Shown here piece by piece: positions 27,454-35,880 of a stretch of 64,000 nt of DNA (position 1 is its first letter; the number at the start of each line of letters is the position of its first letter). The DNA is from an uncultured Bacteroidia bacterium (lineage in GTDB: Bacteria; Bacteroidota; Bacteroidia; Bacteroidales; F082), in contig CADCGK010000004.1 in assembly GCA_902800965.1 (NCBI GenBank), positions 124,001-188,000 of the forward strand, written 5' to 3'. Under the pieces are notes generated by a model. It was not told the origin of the DNA, searched no databases, and saw nothing but the letters and a program-made list of their open reading frames with translations. The position numbers were made by a program, and so were the translations under genes.

Positions 27454-27461
27454 CAAAGATA
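27454..27461 (-). promoter_or_regulatory. -7 element for the rubrerythrin gene (TATCTTTG)
   Basis: CAAAGATA on the plus strand reads TATCTTTG on the minus strand, about 57 nt upstream of the rubrerythrin start. Confidence 0.55.
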
Positions 27462-27553
27462 ACATTTTATTTGAAAGTCGTATCTTCCATTCGGAAATAA
27501 TTACTAAATTTGCCGTTTAGTACAAACAGTAGTATTTTTAAATCGTTTTTAAT

Positions 27554-28513
27554 ATGCTTAACAGAAGGTTTTTGAGAATTAAGGTGTTGCAACAGATTTA
27601 CGCTTATCTTCAAGCTGAAGAGACCGATTTGACTGTTGCCGAACGCCGTCTTCTCGACAGTGTCGATAACCTTTATGGGCTATTTATCCGTCAGTTGTCA
27701 TTCTGGGTGGAGGTGAAATGCTTTGCCGAACGTAGGATTGAGGAGAACATGCACAAGAACTTCCCCACTGCAGAAGACCTGAACCCGAACCGCAAGTTCA
27801 TCAACAACCGCATCCTCAACATGCTGGAAAAAAACGCAGACCTGATGCGTCTGACCGAACAATACAAGATCAACTGGGCTGACGATCGTGAGGACTTCAT
27901 TCGTGGTTTCTACAACCGTCTTCGTGAGTACAAGGAATACCAGGAATATATGATCAGCAGCAAAAGCAGCTTCGAACAAGACAAGAAATTGATTTTGGAT
28001 GTCATCGACAACCACATGGAGGATGATGAGTTGCTGTTTGACTATTATTCCGACAAGAATCTGGTGTATAACAGCGACTATCAGCTGGGTCTTTTCCTGT
28101 TATGGAAGTTCTTCAACGAGATGGATGAAAGTTTCAATGAGTCATCGAAGATCCCGCCTGCGTTCAAGACTGAAAACGATGATAACAATGATGACAAGCG
28201 TTATCTAATCAAGCTCTTCAAAGACACTTTGAAACATGCCGATGAGTACCAGGAACTGGTGAAGGCGAACATTGACAACTGGGACTACGACCGTATTGCT
28301 TTGATGGACAAGATCATCATCTTTATGGCGCTTACGGAATTTTGCCAATTCAGTGACATCCCAGTGAAGGTCACCATTAATGAATACATCGAAATTTCAA
28401 AATATTATAGCACACCTGACAGTCGGAGGTTCGTCAACGGAATTCTCGACAAGCTTTCCGAACAGCTTAAGGAAGAAGGCAAATTGGTCAAATTTGGAAG
28501 AGGACTTGTGTAG
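27554..28513 (+). CDS. nusB: NusB-family transcription antitermination factor, long form
   Basis: The 319-residue product starts MLNRRFLRIKVLQQIYAYLQ, and its C-terminal about 130 residues (LFKDTLKHADEYQELVKANIDNWDYDRIALMD to FVNGILDKL) contain the NusB fold signature. It is about twice the length of E. coli NusB, which is usual in Bacteroidota where a long helical insert (about 60-185) is present. It binds rRNA boxA RNA with S10. A heptamer array begins at its stop. Confidence 0.9.
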   Translation: MLNRRFLRIKVLQQIYAYLQAEETDLTVAERRLLDSVDNLYGLFIRQLSFWVEVKCFAERRIEENMHKNFPTAEDLNPNRKFINNRILNMLEKNADLMRLTEQYKINWADDREDFIRGFYNRLREYKEYQEYMISSKSSFEQDKKLILDVIDNHMEDDELLFDYYSDKNLVYNSDYQLGLFLLWKFFNEMDESFNESSKIPPAFKTENDDNNDDKRYLIKLFKDTLKHADEYQELVKANIDNWDYDRIALMDKIIIFMALTEFCQFSDIPVKVTINEYIEISKYYSTPDSRRFVNGILDKLSEQLKEEGKLVKFGRGLV

Positions 28514-28550
28514 AGTTAGGAGTGAGGAGTTAGGTGTGAGAAGTAATTTA
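28511..28550. repeat. Degenerate heptamer array after nusB
   Basis: Units GAGTTAG, GAGTGAG, GAGTTAG, GTGTGAG and GAAGTAA follow the nusB stop directly and separate it from porQ. The purine-rich strand is sense. Confidence 0.85.
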
Positions 28551-28557
28551 AGAGAAT

Positions 28558-29589
28558 ATGCGTAAAACAGTTATCATAATATTGGCTTTGATGATGGCAG
28601 TTGGAGCATCTGCCCAACAGACGAATGGCACCTATTCGTTTCTTAGGGCCACCAATTCAGCCCGTGTGGCAGCCTTGGGAGGATTGCCGCTGCCTATGGA
28701 TGACAATGACATTCAACTCTCAACTTTCAACCCTGCCGCTATCAATGAGGGCATGAACAACAAACTTGGCTTGTCATACGTGGATTATTTTACTGACATC
28801 AATTTTGCCACAGTGCAGTATTCACACACCTTTGACAAGGTTGGAAGCTTTGCTGCTACAGTGCAATACCACAACTACGGGCATTTCGACGAGACCTCGG
28901 AAAGCGGCATGATTACTGGCGATTTCTCCTGCAACGATTTTTCAGTGAATCTTGGCTGGGGACGTCGTCTCTCGCCAAATTGGAGCGTTGGTGCAGCTAT
29001 CAAATATGCTGGTCTCCAACACGAGATGTATCATGCTGGAGCGATGGCTGTGGATTTAGGAGGCATGTATCTCGCCGACAACGGTTGGGTTCTTTCGTTG
29101 ACCGCAAGAAATATCGGCACACAGCTTTTCAATAATTTCGACACCCGTCACGCCCCGTTGCCGTTTTCCATCGACTTTGGAGCCTCACGCAAGCTGGAGC
29201 ATCTTCCTGTAACCGTGATGTTGTGGTACAATGATATCCAGAAATGGAACAAGGTGATGGAGACTCCCATTTATATGGAGCAACACACCGACCCGCTTAC
29301 CGGTGAGTATACTCCAGAAAACGGCGTTGCCCGCTTCTCCAAAAACCTTGCTTGCCACTTTGTCATTGGTGGCGAATTGGCGCTTGGCAAGAACATCGTG
29401 TTGCGCTCTGCCTTCAATTACGGACAGCGCTATGCGATGAATGTACCCGAAAGCCGTACGTTGGTTGGCTTCTCCGCAGGATTGGGTGTGAAGATCAAGA
29501 TGTTCGAAATCAGCTACGCTCGTTCTCGCGACAACATCACAGCGTCTCCCAACTACCTCACCGTCACCATGGATCTCAACAAGTTCTAA
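28558..29589 (+). CDS. porQ: Type IX secretion system protein PorQ
   Basis: The 343-residue product has a signal peptide (cleavage after GASAQ) and an outer-membrane beta-barrel-like pattern, with the PorQ-typical start TNGTYSFLRATNSARVAALGG and LSTFNPAAINEGM. PorQ belongs with PorU, PorV and PorZ to the cell-surface attachment complex of the type IX system, which processes proteins carrying C-terminal sorting domains like that at 24552. recF starts directly at its stop. Confidence 0.88.
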   Translation: MRKTVIIILALMMAVGASAQQTNGTYSFLRATNSARVAALGGLPLPMDDNDIQLSTFNPAAINEGMNNKLGLSYVDYFTDINFATVQYSHTFDKVGSFAATVQYHNYGHFDETSESGMITGDFSCNDFSVNLGWGRRLSPNWSVGAAIKYAGLQHEMYHAGAMAVDLGGMYLADNGWVLSLTARNIGTQLFNNFDTRHAPLPFSIDFGASRKLEHLPVTVMLWYNDIQKWNKVMETPIYMEQHTDPLTGEYTPENGVARFSKNLACHFVIGGELALGKNIVLRSAFNYGQRYAMNVPESRTLVGFSAGLGVKIKMFEISYARSRDNITASPNYLTVTMDLNKF

Positions 29590-30705
29590 ATGTACCTGAA
29601 GGAATTGAGACTGGCCAACTTCAAGAACTGCGAGAGCGCCGACCTGGCATTTTCGGAGAAGGTGAATTGTTTTGTCGGACTCAACGGGGCAGGGAAGACC
29701 AACGTGCTTGATTCTATCTATTACCTCTCTTTCTGTAAGAGCTTCTTCAACGCTACCGATAAGCTCAACATACGCCACGATCAGGATTTTTTCAGCATCC
29801 ATGGCACCTACGGCTTCGACGACAAAGAGAATGAATCCGTTTCATGTGTACAAAAGCGCGACGCCAAAAAATCCTTCAAGTTCAACAAAAAGGAATATGA
29901 CCGCCTGTCAGATCATATCGGGAAGTTCCCGCTGGTGATGATCTCGCCTTACGACCGAGACCTAATCAACGACGGAAGTGAGTTGCGCCGCAAGTTCATC
30001 GATGGGGTCATTTCCCAGTTCGATCCGCTCTATCTCAACGCCTTGCTGAAGTACAACCGCGCTTTGTTGCAACGCAACATGCAGCTGCGACAGTTTGCCG
30101 ATTCCCGTCATTTCGACCGCTCCCTGTTACAGCTTTGGGACGACCAGCTCTGCGTCTGCGCCGATGACATCCATGAAAAACGCCGGCTGTTTATCGACGA
30201 GTTCAAGCCCATCTTCCAGCATTATTACGAAGTGGTTTCGGGTGCTAAAGAAAAGGTTGAAGTGATTTACAATTCCAAACTGGACAACAAGCCGTTGCAA
30301 CAGCTTCTCGAAGAGAATTTGCAACAAGATACCTATTCATGCTATACCAACGTGGGCATCCATAAGGACGATCTCGAATTCCTCCTTAACGGTCATCCTT
30401 TGAAGAAGTTCGGATCGCAGGGACAGCAAAAGTCGTTCGTGGTTTCCATCCGTTTGGCTCAATTTGAATACAACTACCAAAAGATAGGGTACAAGCCGAT
30501 TCTGCTCCTTGATGACATCTTCGACAAACTTGATGACGAACGGGTGAAAAAACTCGTTAGGTTGGTGGGCGACAATCATTTCGGGCAGGTGTTCATCACC
30601 GATACCCAGCGGCAGCGTATAGAAAGACTTTTCGAGGATACTGACATCAATCATCGTATCTTTGAGGTTGAATCAGGTCACATCAATCCAGTCAGTCATG
30701 AATGA
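29590..30705 (+). CDS. recF: DNA replication and repair protein RecF
   Basis: The 371-residue SMC-like ATPase has Walker A GLNGAGKTN (about 33-41), a QGQQKSFVVSIRLAQ signature region and Walker B LLLDDIFDKLDDERV. The start MYLKELRLANFKNCES is typical. It loads RecA at gapped DNA together with RecO and RecR. The ATG directly follows the porQ TAA, and the DUF721 gene overlaps its 3' end. Confidence 0.95.
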   Translation: MYLKELRLANFKNCESADLAFSEKVNCFVGLNGAGKTNVLDSIYYLSFCKSFFNATDKLNIRHDQDFFSIHGTYGFDDKENESVSCVQKRDAKKSFKFNKKEYDRLSDHIGKFPLVMISPYDRDLINDGSELRRKFIDGVISQFDPLYLNALLKYNRALLQRNMQLRQFADSRHFDRSLLQLWDDQLCVCADDIHEKRRLFIDEFKPIFQHYYEVVSGAKEKVEVIYNSKLDNKPLQQLLEENLQQDTYSCYTNVGIHKDDLEFLLNGHPLKKFGSQGQQKSFVVSIRLAQFEYNYQKIGYKPILLLDDIFDKLDDERVKKLVRLVGDNHFGQVFITDTQRQRIERLFEDTDINHRIFEVESGHINPVSHE

Positions 30706-30988
30706 TCCGAATCAGAACACGGTGGGAGAGTTGATCCAGGCTTTTTATGCGGAGCACAAAGGCCCTGATTACTATGATGAGCAAAAAATCATCAAGGGGT
30801 GGAATTCCGTAGTGGGACCTTTTATCGCTCAATATACTAGAGATCTCTATATCAAGGATGGGGTGATGTTTGTGAAACTGACTTCCGACAGTCTGCGTTC
30901 TGAATTGAGTTATTCAAAGTCGGTGTTATTGAGAAATCTCAATAATATCGTGGGTCGGGAAGTGGTTGCCGACATCGTTTTCAGGTGA
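30698..30988 (+). CDS. DUF721 (DciA-like) protein
   Basis: The 96-residue product starts at the ATG overlapping the recF stop by 8 bp. It contains the DUF721 features GWNSVVGPFIAQYTRDLYIKDGVMFVKLTSDSLRSEL and a terminal NIVGREVVADIVFR. DUF721 proteins next to recF are common; DciA, a member, helps load the replicative helicase. A longer start at 30662 would overlap recF more and is less likely. Confidence 0.85.
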   Translation: MNDPNQNTVGELIQAFYAEHKGPDYYDEQKIIKGWNSVVGPFIAQYTRDLYIKDGVMFVKLTSDSLRSELSYSKSVLLRNLNNIVGREVVADIVFR

Positions 30989-30992
30989 TGTA

Positions 30993-31022
30993 TGCGTCAT
31001 TGTGAGCGGAGCGAAGCAATCT
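30993..31022. repeat. Solo copy of a widespread CGTCATTG...GAAGCAATC dispersed repeat
   Basis: GCGTCATTGTGAGCGGAGCG is followed by AAGCAATCTA. This resembles a dispersed repeat I know from many bacterial genomes (CGTCATTGCGAG-type). It is the only copy in the window and sits between DUF721 and efp. Confidence 0.6.
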
Positions 31023-31059
31023 ATTTTTCATTTTTTTTATAAGGTTTTGATTTTTTTAG

Positions 31060-31067
31060 TATTTTTG
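31060..31067 (+). promoter_or_regulatory. -7 element for efp (TATTTTTG)
   Basis: TATTTTTG fits TAnnTTTG, 44 nt upstream of the efp ATG. Confidence 0.5.
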
Positions 31068-31111
31068 CCCTTTAATATTTAATTTTAAATCATTTAATCT
31101 AAAATAGACCT

Positions 31112-31675
31112 ATGCTTAGTCAAGATGTAAAGATCGGAAGTGCTATCCGTATGGACGGAAAGATTTATTTCTGCATTGACTTCCAACATGTTAAGCCTGG
31201 TAAAGGCAACACTATCATGCGTATCAAGCTGAAAGATGTTCTCAGCGGCAACGTTCTTGAAAAGAGATTCGACATCGGCGTGAAATTGGAAGATGTCCGC
31301 GTTGAACACCGTCCTTATCAGTATTTGTACAAGGAAGGTGAAGACTTCATCTTCATGCACACTGAGACCTACGATCAGATTCCGATCGCCGAGGACAATA
31401 TCACTGGTGTAAAATTCATGAAAGAAAACGATATTGTTGATGTCGTTGTGGATGCTTCAACCGAAACCATCCTATACGCTGAAATGCCTGTCAAGACTGT
31501 GCTGAAGGTTACCTATACCGAACCTGGCGAGAAGGGCAACACTGCCACTAACGCACTTAAGGAAGCCACTGTTGAGACTGGTGCGATGGTTCGTGTCCCG
31601 CTGTTCATCAACACTGACGACATGATCCGCGTTGACACCCGCACTGGTGAATATTGCGAACGTGTGAAAGCCTAA
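31112..31675 (+). CDS. efp: Elongation factor P
   Basis: The 187-residue product has the three-barrel EF-P layout, with the domain I loop KPGKGNT (about residues 29-35) carrying the residue that contacts the peptidyl-tRNA, and the C-terminal IRVDTRTGEYCERV signature. EF-P relieves stalling at polyproline stretches. Its TAA shares one base with the lpxD ATG (TAATG), so the two are coupled. Confidence 0.96.
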   Translation: MLSQDVKIGSAIRMDGKIYFCIDFQHVKPGKGNTIMRIKLKDVLSGNVLEKRFDIGVKLEDVRVEHRPYQYLYKEGEDFIFMHTETYDQIPIAEDNITGVKFMKENDIVDVVVDASTETILYAEMPVKTVLKVTYTEPGEKGNTATNALKEATVETGAMVRVPLFINTDDMIRVDTRTGEYCERVKA

Positions 31676-32616
31676 TGAAAATACCGAGGACCACATTAAA
31701 ACAACTCGCCGAGCTAATTGGCGCAGAATACGTCGGCGACCCCAAGTTCCCGATCACGGGTTTCAATGAAATCCATAAGGTCGAGGCAGGGGACGTGACT
31801 TTTGTGGACCATCCGAAATACTATGGCAAGGCCTTGAACTCTGCCGCTACCGTCGTGCTTATCAACAAGCGCGTGGAGTGTCCAGAGGGCAAGGCCCTGC
31901 TCATTCATGACGATCCCTTCGACGCCTTCCTTAAGGCGATGCGGCATTACCGACCATCGGAGCCGTGCACTCAGGCCATCAGCCCGACCGCTGAGATCGG
32001 AGAGGGGACCGTTATCATGCCTGGTTCATTTGTCGGGAACCATGCCAAGATTGGCAAAAACTGCGTCATTCATCCCAATGTTACCATCTATGACTATTGC
32101 GTGATCGGTGACAATGTGATCATTCACTCCGGTAGTGTCATCGGGGCGGATGCCTATTATTTCCAGCGCAGGGCCGACAGCTACAAGAAATTCGAGTCGT
32201 TTGGTCGTGTGGTGATTGAAGATGACGTGGAGATCGGTGCTTTATGCAGCATCGACAAAGGTGTCACTTCCGACACCACCATCCGTCGCGGCACCAAGAT
32301 GGACAATCATTGTCAAGTAGGCCACGACAGCTACATCGGCCGCAACTGTCTTATCGGCAGCCATGCTGCCATTGCCGGCGTTACCCGTATCGAGGATGAC
32401 GTAATCCTTTGGGGCCGTGTCTGCATCAACAAAGACTTGGTAATCGGCGAAGGTGCCGTGGTGTTGGCTACTTCTGCCGTCGATAAGAACATCGAGCCTG
32501 GCAAGGCTGTGTTCGGCGTTCCTGCCCAGGACGTCCGCAAGCAATGGCGCGAACAGGCGGCCATGCGTAAATTGCCTGATTTCCTTAAAGAGTATTACTC
32601 GAAGAATCCGGAATAA
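31675..32616 (+). CDS. lpxD: UDP-3-O-acylglucosamine N-acyltransferase LpxD
   Basis: The 313-residue product has an N-terminal uridine-binding domain (about 1-100) and a left-handed beta-helix of hexapeptide repeats (about 105-275). The catalytic His is expected in MDNHCQVGHDSYIG. LpxD adds the second acyl chain in lipid A synthesis. The family is split between ordinary LpxD and a close homologue frequent in Bacteroidota, so the precise step is slightly uncertain. The start at 31675 overlaps efp by one base. Confidence 0.87.
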   Translation: MKIPRTTLKQLAELIGAEYVGDPKFPITGFNEIHKVEAGDVTFVDHPKYYGKALNSAATVVLINKRVECPEGKALLIHDDPFDAFLKAMRHYRPSEPCTQAISPTAEIGEGTVIMPGSFVGNHAKIGKNCVIHPNVTIYDYCVIGDNVIIHSGSVIGADAYYFQRRADSYKKFESFGRVVIEDDVEIGALCSIDKGVTSDTTIRRGTKMDNHCQVGHDSYIGRNCLIGSHAAIAGVTRIEDDVILWGRVCINKDLVIGEGAVVLATSAVDKNIEPGKAVFGVPAQDVRKQWREQAAMRKLPDFLKEYYSKNPE

Positions 32617-32622
32617 GGGTTT

Positions 32623-33930
32623 TCATGATTTCCATATCCTCGGTGCCATCACCGTCATGCTCACGCCTCTTGCCACCATGAAGAGCAAGAAAGCGATCCA
32701 TAACCCGTGGTTGCCGTATATGGGCATGAGGAAATACCAAGCGGGAAGGAAAACGATCAGTGACGCGATGATCATCGTGTTGCGGATCTCCTTGGCAGCA
32801 GTGGCGCCAATGTAGATGCCATCCCAAAGGAAAGCGGCAAAGGTGATGACAGGGATAAGGATCATGTAAATATAGTAGGGGCGGGCTTGTTCAGCGATGC
32901 CAGGCTGGTCGGAGATGAGATGGATGAAGGTCTCAGGGAAGGCCCAGTACAATAAGGTAAAGGGAATGCTCAATCCCAAACCCCAAAGCAACAGATATTT
33001 GATGGTTTTCTTTAGGTTCTCATGGTCGTGAGCTCCCGTGAAACGTCCCACCAAGGCTTCTCCAGCGTAGGCAAAGCCATCCGTGAAATAGCTGAAGATG
33101 TAGAAAAACTGCATCAGGATCATGTTGACCGCCAAGATGTCGTCGCCGAGCTTGGCGCTTTGGTTGGTGAAAAAGGCGATGGTCAACACCAACAGGATGC
33201 TGCGGATCATGAAATCAGTGTTCACCTTGAAGAAACGCTTCAGCTTGTCGGCTTGCAACAGGATTTTCTTTTCAATGGGGGTGAGGTATTGCCTGTATTT
33301 CGCCAACATGAAAATGATGGCGGTGAGCAGACCGATGTATTGCGCGATGACGGTGCCCAACGCCACACCAGCCACGCCCATGTCGAACACGTTGACAAAC
33401 AACACGCTCAGCCCTATGTTGACCGCATTGATCAGGATGGCGATGACCATGGGAATGGTGGTGTTCTGCATGCCGATGTACCAGCCGTTGAAGGTGTAAA
33501 GGCTCAGCACAGCAGGCGCCGCCCAGATTCTCACACGGAAGTATTCGCTGGTGAAACGCAGCACCTCGTCGCTGCCGTTGAGCAGCTGCATGGCGATCCA
33601 CTCGATGGGCCGCTGCAGGGAGAGCACCAGCACCGTGGCGATCAAGGCGATGCCCATGGAGCGATAGAAGCCGTAGGAAATCTCTTGATGGTTGTTGCCA
33701 CCGTAAGCCTGTGCGGTGAAGCCTGTCGTTCCAGCCCGCATGAAACTGAAAATGGAGTACATCACGCTGAAGATGGTGCCGCCGAGACCGATTGCGCCGA
33801 TGTACGAAACGGAGTCCAGATGCCCCATCAGCATCATGTCCACCAAGCCCAATAAAGGCACGGTAATATTGCTGATGATGTTCGGGATCGCCAGCTTCAG
33901 GATACTATGATTCAGCTGATTACTCCTCAC
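32623..33930 (-). CDS. MATE-family multidrug/Na+ exporter
   Basis: The 435-residue product has twelve predicted membrane helices. NISNITVPLLGLVDMMLMGHL and the repeat FFYIFSYFTDGFAYAGEALVGRFTGA are typical of the MATE family. The only usable start is GTG at 33930: a TGA lies two codons upstream in frame, and no ATG precedes the first helix. That GTG lies inside the heptamer array and overlaps the last codons of the upstream gene. Confidence 0.88.
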   Translation of the reverse strand: MRSNQLNHSILKLAIPNIISNITVPLLGLVDMMLMGHLDSVSYIGAIGLGGTIFSVMYSIFSFMRAGTTGFTAQAYGGNNHQEISYGFYRSMGIALIATVLVLSLQRPIEWIAMQLLNGSDEVLRFTSEYFRVRIWAAPAVLSLYTFNGWYIGMQNTTIPMVIAILINAVNIGLSVLFVNVFDMGVAGVALGTVIAQYIGLLTAIIFMLAKYRQYLTPIEKKILLQADKLKRFFKVNTDFMIRSILLVLTIAFFTNQSAKLGDDILAVNMILMQFFYIFSYFTDGFAYAGEALVGRFTGAHDHENLKKTIKYLLLWGLGLSIPFTLLYWAFPETFIHLISDQPGIAEQARPYYIYMILIPVITFAAFLWDGIYIGATAAKEIRNTMIIASLIVFLPAWYFLMPIYGNHGLWIAFLLFMVARGVSMTVMAPRIWKS

Positions 33931-34381
33931 TCCTCACTCCTAATTCCTTAACGATTTGCTCCAGCCATTGCTTGTCAATCTCGTCAAACGTATTCAGCTC
34001 CTTGCTGTCAATGTCGAGCTCTGCCCAGACTTTGCCGTCCTTGAAGATGGGCACTACGATCTCGCTTCGCGACTCGCTGCTGCATGCGATATGGCCGGGA
34101 AACTGCTCCACATCTGGGACGACGAGGGTTCTCTTTTCCTTCCATGCCGTGCCACAAACGCCTTTCCCGAAGGGAATTCTTGTGCAGGCCAACGGACCTT
34201 GGAATGGCCCTAGCACCAGTTGGTTGCCGTCAACGAAATAGAAACCTGTCCACCAGAAATTAAAGGTGAAATGAATCAACGAGCTGAGGTTACTCATGTT
34301 GGCGATCAGGTTGGTCTCGTCTTCGACCAACGACTTCGCCTGTTTCAACAGAAGTTGGTATGTTTTTTCTTTTTCTTCCAT
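33920..34381 (-). CDS. msrC: Free methionine-(R)-sulfoxide reductase (GAF domain)
   Basis: The product has 153 residues from the ATG at 34381. The single GAF domain carries the fRMsr cysteines in PLACTRIPFGKGVCGTAW and HIACSSESRSE, and the closing ELDIDS motif. It reduces free Met-R-sulfoxide. A -7 element (CAAAAATA on plus, 34386-34393) lies only 5 nt before this ATG, excluding the upstream ATG at 34399 and suggesting a leaderless transcript. The C-terminus GVRSEE is encoded by the heptamer array. Confidence 0.9.
   Translation of the reverse strand: MEEKEKTYQLLLKQAKSLVEDETNLIANMSNLSSLIHFTFNFWWTGFYFVDGNQLVLGPFQGPLACTRIPFGKGVCGTAWKEKRTLVVPDVEQFPGHIACSSESRSEIVVPIFKDGKVWAELDIDSKELNTFDEIDKQWLEQIVKELGVRSEE
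33921..33942. repeat. Heptamer array GTGAGGA shared by msrC 3' end and MATE start
   Basis: On the minus strand GGAGTGAGGAGTGAGGAGTA encodes the last residues and stop of the msrC product and, in another frame, the GTG start and first codons of the MATE gene. Confidence 0.88.
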
Positions 34382-34385
34382 GATG

Positions 34386-34393
34386 CAAAAATA
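34386..34393 (-). promoter_or_regulatory. -7 element for msrC (TATTTTTG)
   Basis: TATTTTTG on the minus strand ends 5 nt before the chosen ATG. This implies a very short or absent 5' leader. Confidence 0.55.
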
Positions 34394-34435
34394 CGTCAAA
34401 AATGCTTACCTTTACGGCTTCTTAAACAATCGACT

Positions 34436-35788
34436 ATGAAAAAGGTTCATTTTATCGCCATAGGAGGCAGTGCCATGCACAACCTCGCCATCGCCTTGCA
34501 TCGCAAGGGCTATGAAGTCACAGGTTCGGACGACGAGATCTTCGAGCCCTCGAAGTCACGTCTTGCCAACGAAGGCATCCTTCCGCCGCAATGGGGCTGG
34601 TATCCCGAGAAGCTTGACAATACCTACGATGCCGTCATCTTGGGCATGCATGCCCGTATCGACAATCCTGAGCTGGTGCGTGCCCAGGAGTTGGGACTGA
34701 AGGTGTATTCCTATCCCGAGTATCTTTACGAACAAAGCAAGGACAAGACCCGTATCGTCATCGGCGGCAGCCATGGCAAGACCACCATTACCTCGATGAT
34801 TCTGCATGTGCTGAAACACGTGGGCATTGAGACGGATTTCATGGTGGGCGCACAGCTGGAGGGTTTCGATGTAATGGTGCGCCTCAGCGAGTCGGCCAAG
34901 TACATGGTGATGGAAGGGGATGAGTATCTCACTTCGCCTATCGACCGTGTGCCGAAGTTCCATCATTACCATCCGCATATCGCCGTCATCAGCGGCATCG
35001 GTTGGGACCATGTCAATGTATTTCCGACCTTCGACAATTATCTGGAACAGTTCCGCATCTTTGTCCGTACCATCGAGCCTGGTGGCTGCCTGATCTATGA
35101 CCAGACGGATGTAGAAGCTGAGAAGATAGCCCAAGGCGCGCAATGCAAGACCTTCGGTTATGGTGTGCATCCTTTCGAAAGCGATGGACTGAAAGCTACT
35201 TTGATCCTGCCTGATGGCGGCAAGAAGGAAGTGGGTGTGTTTGGCAGCCATAACATGAAGAACATCAACGCAGCGAAATTGGTGTGCCGTCAACTCGGTG
35301 TGACGGACGAACAATTCTACGAAGCCATCGCATCGTTCAAAGGCGCTGCCAGACGTCTGGAATTGCTGTTCGAAAACGGTGGTAATCTGGTCTTCCGTGA
35401 CTTTGCCCATGCGCCGTCAAAGGTGAATGCCAGCGTGAAGGCCTTGCGCGAACAATTCCCTGAGAAGCATCTGTTGGCCGTGTTTGAACTGCATACCTAC
35501 AGCAGCCTCAGCGAGGTCTTTATCGACCATTATCGTGATGCCTTGAAACTTGCCGATCAAGCCATCGTGTTTTACGATCCCCACGCCGTAGCCATCAAGA
35601 AGCTGGAGCTGATGCCCGATGAACGCATCATCCAAGGCTTCGGTCGTCCCGACTTGAAGGTGGTGCATAACAAGATGGAGCTCATGGACCTGTTACAAAA
35701 AGGCCAACGGCAAAATGTCGTTGGCGCTTTCATGAGTTCTGGCGATTTCAATGGCCTCACCACGGAGGATTTGAAGAGCTTGTTTTAG
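34436..35788 (+). CDS. mpl: UDP-N-acetylmuramate:L-Ala-gamma-D-Glu-meso-DAP ligase
   Basis: The product has 450 residues from the ATG at 34436 (MKKVHFIAIGGSAMHNLAIAL). The Mur ligase ATP loop is VIGGSHGKTTITSM, with later GIGWDHVNVFPTFDNY and the C-terminal FEDFAHAPSKVNA-like block (FRDFAHAPSKVNASVKALR). Mpl recycles the tripeptide released from peptidoglycan onto UDP-MurNAc. MurC is the alternative, but the GGSAMHNLA motif favours Mpl. The stop TAG is the first unit of the following array. Confidence 0.9.
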   Translation: MKKVHFIAIGGSAMHNLAIALHRKGYEVTGSDDEIFEPSKSRLANEGILPPQWGWYPEKLDNTYDAVILGMHARIDNPELVRAQELGLKVYSYPEYLYEQSKDKTRIVIGGSHGKTTITSMILHVLKHVGIETDFMVGAQLEGFDVMVRLSESAKYMVMEGDEYLTSPIDRVPKFHHYHPHIAVISGIGWDHVNVFPTFDNYLEQFRIFVRTIEPGGCLIYDQTDVEAEKIAQGAQCKTFGYGVHPFESDGLKATLILPDGGKKEVGVFGSHNMKNINAAKLVCRQLGVTDEQFYEAIASFKGAARRLELLFENGGNLVFRDFAHAPSKVNASVKALREQFPEKHLLAVFELHTYSSLSEVFIDHYRDALKLADQAIVFYDPHAVAIKKLELMPDERIIQGFGRPDLKVVHNKMELMDLLQKGQRQNVVGAFMSSGDFNGLTTEDLKSLF

Positions 35789-35880
35789 GTTAGAGGTGAG
35801 AGGTTAGAGGTGAGAGGTTGTTCTATTTCACCTCTAACCTCTCACCTCTCACCTCTAACCTCTAACCTCTAACCTCTCAC
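35786..35880. repeat. Inverted pair of heptamer arrays between mpl and lolA
   Basis: GGTTAGA/GGTGAGA units follow mpl, and the reverse-complement CCTCTAA/CCTCTCA units follow lolA. The two arms are complementary over more than 25 nt, so the region can form a large stem. Confidence 0.93.

Noticed and set aside
34220..34435. Upstream extension of mpl by 72 residues
   Set aside because: The region is antisense to msrC; the Mur ligase start motif begins at the ATG at 34436.
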